Shown in pieces: positions 7,272 to 14,068 of a stretch of 21,804 nucleotides of DNA. The notes beneath the pieces were generated by a model. That model ran no database searches, had not been told where the DNA came from, and saw nothing but the letters and a program-made list of their open reading frames with translations. A program made the position numbers and the translations under genes. The stretch is from Actinomycetota bacterium (GTDB lineage: Bacteria > Actinomycetota > Actinomycetes > Nanopelagicales > Nanopelagicaceae), in the NCBI GenBank assembly GCA_002737595.1, contig NSHZ01000021.1, positions 1-21,804 of the forward strand, given 5' to 3'. The first letter of the stretch is position 1. Each line of letters starts with the position of its first letter.

Positions 7272-8041
7272 GAGGTGAGGCCTTTCTGTCCGCGATACCA
7301 GCGAAGGGCCCGCTTCTCTACTAACTCGAATATTACGTTGAAAATGTAACCCAAGATTCCTAGCACGATGATGCCCGTCCACATATCAATGATCATGAAG
7401 GATTGCTGCGCCTCTACGGTAAAGGCTCCCAATCCCCTGAAAGCCCCGAGCATCTCGCTCACGATCATGACAATAAATCCCACCTGAAGACTCACTTGAA
7501 GACCAGATGAAATCATAGGCGCGCCACTTGGCACCCGAACTCGCCACAGACTCTGAAAAGACGAGAACTTAAAACTTCGAGAGACATCTAACAGAACTGC
7601 ATCAGAAGTGCGAACTGCTTCTATAGTCGCGATCAAGGTGGGGAAGAAAACAGCTACCGCAATGGATACCCGTCGCGATTCATCGCCAATGCCGAAGAGC
7701 ATGATAAAGATGGGTACCAAAGCCACTCCAGGGATGGATCTAAAAAAATTTACCAGCGGGGAGAAAATCTTCTGCGCAATTTCACTCAAACCTAAATGTG
7801 CGCCCACAACCAGTGCGCAAGGGGCGCCAATGAAATAACCAATAGCAAGATTCTTAAGGCTTGGAATAACGTCGTCGACCACATTGGTAAAAAGCCAATT
7901 CGCCTTAAACTGAGTAGCGATTTGACTGAGAGGTGGCCAGAAATAATTCTCAGAGTTTGCCGATACTTTCCACCAGAAGAGCAGCAGAGCCACCACGAGC
8001 CAACTTGATATCAGGAAACGGCGCAAGAGAGCGAGCATCAT
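7268..8041 (-). CDS. NitT/TauT-type ABC importer, permease subunit 2
   Basis: A 257-residue inner-membrane permease of the BPD_transp_1 fold with about six hydrophobic helices. The cytoplasmic EAA-like coupling loop reads DVSRSFKFSSFQSLWRVRVPSGAPMISSG. It pairs with the other permease as a heterodimeric channel. It has two consecutive ATG codons at its start; the first overlaps the preceding TGA (ATGA), and the gene ends in ATGA overlap with the ATPase. The C-terminal tail is cationic (RALRWYRGQKG). Substrate specificity resides mainly in the binding protein and is not readable here. Confidence 0.92.
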   Translation of the reverse strand: MMLALLRRFLISSWLVVALLLFWWKVSANSENYFWPPLSQIATQFKANWLFTNVVDDVIPSLKNLAIGYFIGAPCALVVGAHLGLSEIAQKIFSPLVNFFRSIPGVALVPIFIMLFGIGDESRRVSIAVAVFFPTLIATIEAVRTSDAVLLDVSRSFKFSSFQSLWRVRVPSGAPMISSGLQVSLQVGFIVMIVSEMLGAFRGLGAFTVEAQQSFMIIDMWTGIIVLGILGYIFNVIFELVEKRALRWYRGQKGLTS

Positions 8042-8790
8042 TTACCTCGCCAAAAAATGATTCGCTTATCCATCGCAGAGACGAACATATTCACCAGAAT
8101 CCCGACGACACCTAAGACAACAACGTAGGCGTAGACATTGGGAGAGTTACCACCTGTCTGCGCGACGGATAATGAGTGCCCTAGCCCAGGGCCACTTCCT
8201 ACCAGGCCGGTAACAATAGAAACGATAACTGCCGCAGAGGTGGCAATCTTCGTGCCCGTCGCAATGAAAGGAAGGGCCGAAGGAAGGACCGCATACTTTA
8301 AGCGCGCGTATCGCGATGCGTTGAAAGCTGAGAGCGTATCCAGCAGAACCGGATCGGTGTCTCGAACTCCATAAGTTGCTTGAACCAACACAGAGAAGAG
8401 CACACCAAAGACTACGAGAGTGACGCTAAATTTTATTGTGGTGCCAAACATGAGCAATACAAGAGGGAGCACCACGATGGGAGGAATCACTTTCAAAAAG
8501 TCAAGAATGAATTTAGTGGACCTGAAGGCGAACTCGTTGAGACCCACCATCAGTCCTAACGGAACGGCAAGAGCTATTCCAATAATGAGGCCCGTCATGG
8601 CGATCAGAAAAGTGACTCCGAGATCCCCCCAGAATTCCCCCGTCTGAAGCATCGCCCATAGGGCGCTAGCAATTTTCGATGCAGATGGAAAAGGTCGGTC
8701 GTTAAGGCTTACGGAAACCAATTGCCAGATGAGGACCACTCCCCCAAGGGAGATGAGCCACAGCCAGTTCTTCGGATTCGCAAACCTCAC
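8038..8790 (-). CDS. NitT/TauT-type ABC importer, permease subunit 1
   Basis: A 250-residue inner-membrane permease of the same fold as its neighbour, with about six hydrophobic segments and the coupling loop DTLSAFNASRYARLKYAVLPSALPFIATG. The two permeases are paralogous but clearly diverged, consistent with a heterodimeric pore. The start is GTG 8790, preceded by GAAAGGGT at good Shine-Dalgarno spacing. It lies 47 nt after the binding-protein gene, a larger gap than elsewhere in the operon, and that gap begins with a stem-loop. It overlaps the next permease gene by ATGA. Confidence 0.92.
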   Translation of the reverse strand: MRFANPKNWLWLISLGGVVLIWQLVSVSLNDRPFPSASKIASALWAMLQTGEFWGDLGVTFLIAMTGLIIGIALAVPLGLMVGLNEFAFRSTKFILDFLKVIPPIVVLPLVLLMFGTTIKFSVTLVVFGVLFSVLVQATYGVRDTDPVLLDTLSAFNASRYARLKYAVLPSALPFIATGTKIATSAAVIVSIVTGLVGSGPGLGHSLSVAQTGGNSPNVYAYVVVLGVVGILVNMFVSAMDKRIIFWRGK

Positions 8791-8831
8791 GACCGACCCT
8801 TTCGCACTAATTACCAGCCGATTGCGAGCGG

Positions 8832-8855
8832 TTGCTACTACTTAAATAGTAGCGA
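8832..8855 (-). other. Intercistronic stem-loop at the end of the binding-protein gene
   Basis: GCTACTA (8834-8840) and TAGTAGC (8847-8853) are perfectly complementary around a 6-nt loop, extendable by one G-U and one A-U pair. The stem contains the TAG stop codon of the binding-protein gene. No T-run follows. Such structures commonly protect the upstream message, giving more binding protein than permease. Confidence 0.45.
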
Positions 8856-9953
8856 AGCAGCATCGACCTTCTTTGAGATGTACCCCATGAAGTTCATCTT
8901 GCTCGCCACGCTGGAAACATCCGATGCCGTCACTGGTGCGGTCGGAAGGAATGGCAGATTACTAGCGGCAGCCTCAGCAGCTGTAACGCCAGTGATCTTA
9001 GGGATCTCAGCCCGGACCTTAGAGAGGTTTGCCGGAGCAGAAGCCCACGCGTTCGACTCACTCATGGCCTTTTGGAAAGCAAGAGCTACGTCGCGATGAG
9101 TTGACGTCCATGCTTCTGTAGCTAACCACACACCCACAGCGCCACCATCATTGAAGAAGCCAGCAGCCGGGAATCCGAGCAGCGAGAGTCCATCTGCAAC
9201 TCCAGCGGTGCCGAATGGCTCAACAACGCCACCCGCATCGATGTCACCCTTCTTGATCGCCGCAGCCATTTCTGGCATCCCTAGAGCAAGGAATTTCACC
9301 TTGCTTGGATCTCCACCGTCTTCGCGAACCTTGGCAGCGATGGTGACTTCGAGTTGTGCTTTGCGAGCTGGGACGGCGACGCTCTTACCTTCGAGGTCGG
9401 CCCAGGATTTGATGGCGCCACCGGTCTTCACCAAGACGGCGGTATCGTCGATCATCTTCGAGGTACCACCATCGAGAATCTTCGCTTGTTGTCCTGGGGC
9501 AAAACCGTCTCCAGGAGCCAAAATTTTGGCCTTTAAGCCGGCGTTCACTACGAAGTTGATGATCGGCACAGTTGGCGCGTATGTCACGTCAATAGAACCT
9601 CCAACAAGTGCCGTGAGAGCAACGCCCGGCGCAGGGAACGCATCAGTCCAAGCCAACTTAATTCCATACTTGGCAAAGCAGTTGGCCTTATCAGCGGCAA
9701 AAACGGCAGCCGTAGTGTTGATCTGAATTCCAGCGATTTTAACTGTCTGGAACGAAGGAGCTGGCGTCACGATTACGCAGGGTCCCGCTGGCGCAGCTAC
9801 TGGCTTGGCTACTGGTTTGGCCACTGGCTTAGCAGTCGTTTTGGTAACCGGCTTCGGAGCAGGCTTATTAGCGGCAAATGCGGTCGGCGCAAAAGCCACT
9901 GAAGCGACGAGCGCACTCGCCGCAATTCTGGTCAGGGTACTGGTCTTAAGCAT
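8838..9953 (-). CDS. NitT/TauT-type ABC importer, secreted substrate-binding protein
   Basis: A 371-residue exported protein. A Sec-type signal peptide (basic MLKTSTLTR, hydrophobic core, AFA cleavage site near residue 28) is followed by a Lys-Pro-Val-Ala-rich linker of about 30 residues. A two-lobed NMT1/SsuA-like binding domain follows, starting near VKIAGIQINTTAAVFAADKANCFAKYGI. Typical elements include LVGGSIDVTYAPTVPII, AVLVKTGGAIKSWADLEGKSVAVP and KKGDIDAGGVVEPF. There is no lipobox cysteine, which is unusual for a Gram-positive binding protein. ATG 9953 has an excellent GGAGG Shine-Dalgarno 6 nt upstream; a longer in-frame reading would erase the N-terminal signal peptide. It is the first gene of a five-gene operon under a predicted promoter and operator. 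Confidence 0.9.
   Translation of the reverse strand: MLKTSTLTRIAASALVASVAFAPTAFAANKPAPKPVTKTTAKPVAKPVAKPVAAPAGPCVIVTPAPSFQTVKIAGIQINTTAAVFAADKANCFAKYGIKLAWTDAFPAPGVALTALVGGSIDVTYAPTVPIINFVVNAGLKAKILAPGDGFAPGQQAKILDGGTSKMIDDTAVLVKTGGAIKSWADLEGKSVAVPARKAQLEVTIAAKVREDGGDPSKVKFLALGMPEMAAAIKKGDIDAGGVVEPFGTAGVADGLSLLGFPAAGFFNDGGAVGVWLATEAWTSTHRDVALAFQKAMSESNAWASAPANLSKVRAEIPKITGVTAAEAAASNLPFLPTAPVTASDVSSVASKMNFMGYISKKVDAASLLFK
9802..9837 (-). repeat. Three 12-bp tandem repeats encoding a KPVA linker
   Basis: Three consecutive 12-nt units (9802-9813, 9814-9825, 9826-9837) differ mostly at third codon positions. In the minus-strand reading frame they encode repeated Lys-Pro-Val-Ala. Flanking codons (NKPAPKPVTKTTA) extend the same composition. 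The cationic proline-rich stretch sits between signal peptide and binding domain, where it could span or adhere to the cell wall. Confidence 0.7.
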
Positions 9954-9978
9954 GTAAACCTCCGGGATCAGGGATATC

Positions 9979-9994
9979 CGTTTGTATACGAACG
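9979..9994. promoter_or_regulatory. Near-palindromic operator candidate at the importer transcription start
   Basis: CGTTTGTATACGAACG is a 16-bp inverted repeat with a single mismatched base pair and a GTATAC core. It resembles GntR/FadR-type operators of the TTGTATACAA kind. It lies directly at the predicted transcription start of the importer operon (about 9993), a normal repressor position. Two short perfect palindromes flank or overlap it, GGATATCC (9972-9979) and GAACGTTC (9990-9997). Repeats of this quality occur by chance, so the position is the main support. Confidence 0.45.
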
Positions 9995-9999
9995 TTCTG

Positions 10000-10028
10000 A
10001 CCGTAGCGGAGGAAGACGCCCATGACAA
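10000..10028 (-). promoter_or_regulatory. Predicted promoter of the ABC importer operon
   Basis: On the minus strand, TTGTCA (10028-10023) and TACGGT (10005-10000) are separated by exactly 17 nt. They predict a start near 9993 and a leader of about 40 nt ending in GGAGG before ATG 9953. The predicted start falls in the 9979-9994 near-palindrome. Confidence 0.5.
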
Positions 10029-10076
10029 TACTTTTATTTTCGACACGCCGACCCGATGCGAGCTGGCCCCCGGACA

Positions 10077-10105
10077 TTGACGCCACTAGAAAGATGCCCT
10101 AGAAA
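10077..10105 (+). promoter_or_regulatory. Predicted leaderless promoter of the amidohydrolase operon
   Basis: TTGACG (10077-10082) and TAGAAA (10100-10105) are separated by 17 nt. The -10-like hexamer ends 6 nt before GTG 10112, and no Shine-Dalgarno lies between. This geometry predicts a transcript starting at the GTG itself. The -35 is near consensus; the -10 lacks its final T. Confidence 0.45.
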
Positions 10106-10111
10106 CGCTAC

Positions 10112-11770
10112 GTGCCTTCTCAATTCAACTTAAGAAATGTTTCATTAGCCCACCATCCGTCCGCCCTTTTCGATGTGAGTGTGCGTGCCGGACGCATCAT
10201 TGCGCTCTCTCTGTCCAGCGAAAGAGGGGCTAGTGAAGGTGAAAATTTTGACCTCCAGGGAAAGAGTTTGATTGCGGGGATAGATGATTCACATCTACAT
10301 CTTGTTGAAATGGGAAGAGCTTTCACGGCAGTCGATCTACGCAATGCCGAAGATAACGATCGTTTTCTTTCTCTCCTCCGCGATGCGCGCCCCGAATCCA
10401 ATGGCTGGATTCGAGGTCAGGGTTGGGATATTACGGCTTTGACCGGCGACGGCCCGGAAGGACGGCCTACCGGCTCGCTCATTTCAGATGCTGGCCACAG
10501 TGCTCCCGCGGTCCTTGGTGACTTCACCGGCCATAGCACTTTGGTGAACAAGAGTGCGTTAACTCATGCAGGGATAGATTCACAGACGCCAGATCCGATA
10601 GGCGGACGAATAGATCGTTATGCCGACGGCTCCCCTACTGGCTTGCTCTTTGAATCGGCGTCCGCACTGGTGCTAGCAAAGATGCCAGCGCCTACTCGCT
10701 CAGATTTAAAAAGTGCAATTACATTGGGCATAGCAGATTTGCTCTCTCGTGGAATCACCGCATTCACAGAACCAGGAATTGGGCCAGGAGCGGACTCACT
10801 CCTTGGAGGCGCAGCAGGAGAAGAAGCTCTTGAAATTTACCAAGAGCTTGCTCAATCGGGAGAGCTACCAATTCGCACCACATTAATGCTCCTCTTTAGC
10901 GGGCTTGGCGGCAGTAATGTGAAAGATATCGCCAGTGGCCTTGAGAACTTCGGTAAAGCACGTCCGCTTCTCCCCCACTCTTTTCTCGGGATAGATCAGG
11001 TAAAAATATTTGCCGACGGAGTTCCACGTAGCAGAACTTCATGGATGAAAGAACCTTACGACGACGGTACTTGCGGTCATATGACCATCGAGGGTTCATC
11101 CGACGTTGAGCGCCTCCGAGAACTAGATCTCATTGTCTCCGAAATCCACCATCAAGGTTGGCAAGCAGGTCTTCACTCGACAGGTGATGCCACGTCCGAG
11201 GCGATTATTGAGTCAATACTTAGAGTGCAGAAAGATGGCCGCAACGGCAGGCACTATTTAATTCACGGTAATTACCTCAACGAATCCAATATGCGCAAAA
11301 TGAGCGATGCAGGAATCGGACTAAATACTAATCCACTCATCCGCTGGATGGTGGGCCAGGGCAATGATGCACGTTTGGGAATTGCTCGAGCTCGCGCCAA
11401 TCAACCTTTACAGAGCGCTTTGAATGCAGGTATCTCGCTGGCACTCTCATCTGATGCACCGGTTTCTGAACCGGACTGGAAAAGAATATTAGTTACCGCC
11501 CACCGTCGAGATCTTCGAGATCTCGACGCCTCTCCATCCGATTCTCAAAAAATCTCACTGATAGATGGGTTGCGCTCGATGACAGAAGGCGGCGCCCACC
11601 AAAACCGAACTGAAGGTTGGCGTGGACGTATCGAGGTGGGCTATGCCGCCGACCTTGTCCTCCTTGACCGCCAAATCGACTGGACCGACGATGGAAGTTC
11701 CCTCCTTGAGAGTAAAGTCCAGGCAACACTGGTTGCCGGAGAGTGCAAATACGGAAGCCTGGAAGGATAA
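10112..11770 (+). CDS. YtcJ-like amidohydrolase (Amidohydro_3 family)
   Basis: A 552-residue metal-dependent hydrolase of the YtcJ/NfdA type, predicted to cleave an amide or similar C-N bond in the cytoplasm. A short N-terminal beta-sandwich strand set leads to GIDDSHLHL (His61 and His63), the first metal-binding motif. The barrel follows with VKIFADGVPRSRT, LHSTGD (the family usually has HAIGD), LIHGN and LSSDAP, which supplies the catalytic Asp. The protein ends with GYAADLVLLDRQIDW, the conserved return of the chain to the N-terminal subdomain. The start GTG 10112 is backed by a leaderless-type promoter. It is 4 nt upstream of the sulfatase gene. Family members include N-substituted formamide deformylase, but the substrate here is unknown. 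Confidence 0.85.
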   Translation: MPSQFNLRNVSLAHHPSALFDVSVRAGRIIALSLSSERGASEGENFDLQGKSLIAGIDDSHLHLVEMGRAFTAVDLRNAEDNDRFLSLLRDARPESNGWIRGQGWDITALTGDGPEGRPTGSLISDAGHSAPAVLGDFTGHSTLVNKSALTHAGIDSQTPDPIGGRIDRYADGSPTGLLFESASALVLAKMPAPTRSDLKSAITLGIADLLSRGITAFTEPGIGPGADSLLGGAAGEEALEIYQELAQSGELPIRTTLMLLFSGLGGSNVKDIASGLENFGKARPLLPHSFLGIDQVKIFADGVPRSRTSWMKEPYDDGTCGHMTIEGSSDVERLRELDLIVSEIHHQGWQAGLHSTGDATSEAIIESILRVQKDGRNGRHYLIHGNYLNESNMRKMSDAGIGLNTNPLIRWMVGQGNDARLGIARARANQPLQSALNAGISLALSSDAPVSEPDWKRILVTAHRRDLRDLDASPSDSQKISLIDGLRSMTEGGAHQNRTEGWRGRIEVGYAADLVLLDRQIDWTDDGSSLLESKVQATLVAGECKYGSLEG

Positions 11771-11774
11771 GGTC

Positions 11775-13355
11775 ATGCGCCCTAACGTCTTAGTGATCGT
11801 CGCCGACCAACTTCGCGCCGACCATCTGGGCCATGCTAATCAGGATCTCCCAATCAGTACTCCGAATATTGATGCGATCGCACTCGAGAGTCGACGATTC
11901 ACGAGGGCTTATGTCGCAAATCCCACGTGCATGCCAAATCGAGCAACAATTGCAACAGGGCGCTGGCCCTCTGTACATGGCACACGGACGAACGGCGTGA
12001 CTTTAGATTGGCAAGCAGAAACTTTCATGCGTTCGATGCGCCGCACTGGCTATAAGACTTCTGCGATTGGAAAATTGCACTTCCAAACCATGGGTTGGCC
12101 TTATGAAGGTTTTCAGCTCGCTGATATCGAAGCCAACGCTCCAGAAGTTCTCAATGATCTTCCTGACGCTAGATTTTACGGCGGTGTGGGTGAGGGAGAT
12201 GAATGGCAACAGTGGGAAAACTCCCAGAGGCATCGCGAGGGTTACATTGACTTGCCTGCTGACTACTACGGATTCGACTCCGTTGACTTGGCTGTGGGCC
12301 ACGGCGACCGGCCAAGCGGACATTATTGGCATTGGGCGAAAGCCCGTGGCGCAAACCTTGAAGAGCTTGCTGGTTGGCAAAACTCAAAGAGCCGTCGCGC
12401 GGATTGGGATCAGGTTTACGTCTCCCAAGTACCCGCAGAACTCCATCCCTCATCTTTCGTAGTTGAGCGCGCCACTGCGCGCCTCAAGGATGCGGCAAGT
12501 TCAGACGATCCCTTCCTCTGCTTTGTATCTTTCCCTGATCCACATCATCCCTTTGCGCCGCCCGCAGAATTCATGCCGGATATAGATCCGGCAACTCTTC
12601 CGCTCCCAGAAACATTCTTTGCCTCGCACTCAGAGTCGCCACCGCATCTCCAAGAGATCGCCGCACATCGCGGTACTCCCCCAGAAGATCCCACAATGAC
12701 TTGGGCGCCCACGGTGGAGCAGTTCCAAGATGCGTTGCGTGCGCAGATTGGCCAGATTCAATTTGTCGATCAGGCCGTCGGTAAAATTGTGAGTGCCGCT
12801 CGCGAAGCCACCAAAGATCGACCTCTCATCATCGTCTTCACTACTGATCACGGCGATCTTTTCGGCGATCACGGTTTGATGCTCAAACATTTTGTGCACT
12901 ACGAAGCAGTGACTCGTGTGCCCCTTCTCATATCCGGTCCGATGCTTGATGTGGGCCTTGACGATCGTCTCGTTTCCAGTGCAGATATTGCTCCCACACT
13001 TCTCGAATTAACCGGGAGTCGTGGATGGCGTGGCATTCAGGGAAGATCCCTCGTGGGAAAGTCAAAGAAACCATGGCGTGATGCCCTTATTGTTGAAGAA
13101 GACCAGCCATTCGGTCTTGAAGGCATGTCTGGCCCAGTGCGCCTACGCACTTTGATCACATCTGATTACCGACTCACGGCGTACGCAGGTCAAGAATATG
13201 GCGAACTGTATGACCGCTCTAGTGACATCGAAGATACCAAGAACCTTTTTGGAACCGAAGCACATAAACAAGAGCGCGGAGAGGCCTTCGAGAAGCTCAC
13301 ACGTGAAATGATGGCGATCGCCGACGAAGGTCGTAAGCCAATGGCCTCTGCATAA
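11775..13355 (+). CDS. Sulfatase (alkaline-phosphatase-superfamily hydrolase, CxPxR type)
   Basis: A 526-residue sulfatase/phosphonate monoester hydrolase-type enzyme. The N-terminal metal motif reads VLVIVADQLRADHLG. The activation motif is NPTCMPNRATIATGR, with Cys52 as the residue that sulfatase maturases oxidise to formylglycine (C-x-P-x-R). Further motifs are PFLCFVSFPDPHHPF and the metal site VFTTDHGDLFGDHGLMLKH. No signal peptide is present, so it should act in the cytoplasm, consistent with an imported sulfate ester. ATG 11775 follows GGAAGGATAAGG, a good Shine-Dalgarno. No maturase gene is in the window. The stop overlaps the next start as TAATG, which couples it to the TauE/SafE exporter. 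Confidence 0.9.
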   Translation: MRPNVLVIVADQLRADHLGHANQDLPISTPNIDAIALESRRFTRAYVANPTCMPNRATIATGRWPSVHGTRTNGVTLDWQAETFMRSMRRTGYKTSAIGKLHFQTMGWPYEGFQLADIEANAPEVLNDLPDARFYGGVGEGDEWQQWENSQRHREGYIDLPADYYGFDSVDLAVGHGDRPSGHYWHWAKARGANLEELAGWQNSKSRRADWDQVYVSQVPAELHPSSFVVERATARLKDAASSDDPFLCFVSFPDPHHPFAPPAEFMPDIDPATLPLPETFFASHSESPPHLQEIAAHRGTPPEDPTMTWAPTVEQFQDALRAQIGQIQFVDQAVGKIVSAAREATKDRPLIIVFTTDHGDLFGDHGLMLKHFVHYEAVTRVPLLISGPMLDVGLDDRLVSSADIAPTLLELTGSRGWRGIQGRSLVGKSKKPWRDALIVEEDQPFGLEGMSGPVRLRTLITSDYRLTAYAGQEYGELYDRSSDIEDTKNLFGTEAHKQERGEAFEKLTREMMAIADEGRKPMASA

Positions 13356-14068
13356 TGGAAATACTGCTCGTCGGTGTAGTACTCGGGTGTTTTATGGCGT
13401 TCTTCGGAGCTGGCGCTGGTTCACTTACGGTTCCGCTCGCGGTCCATCTACTCAACATGACCTACGGCGAAGCCTCCATCGCCGGACTCTCGGTAGTGCT
13501 CATCTCAGGAGCAGTCAACACTTTGGTGGTCACTCGTCGAGGTGAGATCGACTTCCGGGCAGCTCTGCCGTTTCTCGTGCTCTCGATTCCGGCGGCCATC
13601 ATTGTCGGCTATCTCATGCGCAATGCTTCGAATACTCTCACCGCCATTTTGCTATCTATTCTGCTCTTCACTTCCTCAGCCTCCCTCTTCCGACGCAGTA
13701 AGAGCGAGATACCCAGCGCGAGTTGGAAGGGTTGGATCGGTGCGGCGCTAGCAGGGAGTGCAGCCGGTGCACTCGGTGTGGGAGCCGGCTTCGTAGTCAT
13801 TCCAGCCCTTCGCCTGATTAGCAAGTTAAAGATGTCAGTTGCAGTAGGAACGAGTTCCTTCGTCTTAGCCATCAATGCACTCTCAGCTCTCGCCGGAAAG
13901 CGTGTGATGCCACCTTCGCACACACTCTTCCTTGGACTGGCAGCCGGCCTTGGTGTCTTACTTGCCGCCCGCTTCACTCAACGAATTAATCCACTCCTTC
14001 GCCAGCGCGCCCTGGCAACTTTCCTCTTTATATTTGCGGCAGTCACGCTCTCTGACGTTCTTAATTAA
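13355..14068 (+). CDS. TauE/SafE-family anion exporter
   Basis: A 237-residue inner-membrane protein with about seven or eight hydrophobic segments. It opens with LVGVVLGCFMAFFGAGAGSLTVPL and has a second-repeat element, GSAAGALGVGAGFVVIPAL; this glycine-rich pair is typical of TauE/SafE (TSUP) transporters. Characterised members export sulfite, sulfoacetate or related anions, or take up organic acids. The ATG is shared with the sulfatase stop (TAATG), so an anion released by the sulfatase is a reasonable cargo; that is inference. Its 3' end overlaps the convergent ferredoxin reductase gene through a shared TTAATTAA at 14061-14068. Confidence 0.88.
   Translation: MEILLVGVVLGCFMAFFGAGAGSLTVPLAVHLLNMTYGEASIAGLSVVLISGAVNTLVVTRRGEIDFRAALPFLVLSIPAAIIVGYLMRNASNTLTAILLSILLFTSSASLFRRSKSEIPSASWKGWIGAALAGSAAGALGVGAGFVVIPALRLISKLKMSVAVGTSSFVLAINALSALAGKRVMPPSHTLFLGLAAGLGVLLAARFTQRINPLLRQRALATFLFIFAAVTLSDVLN

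Noticed and set aside
9151..9726. Long plus-strand open frame of 191 codons
   Set aside because: It is wholly antisense to the substrate-binding protein gene, is rich in Pro, Ala and Ser as expected for a shadow frame, and has no family motif.
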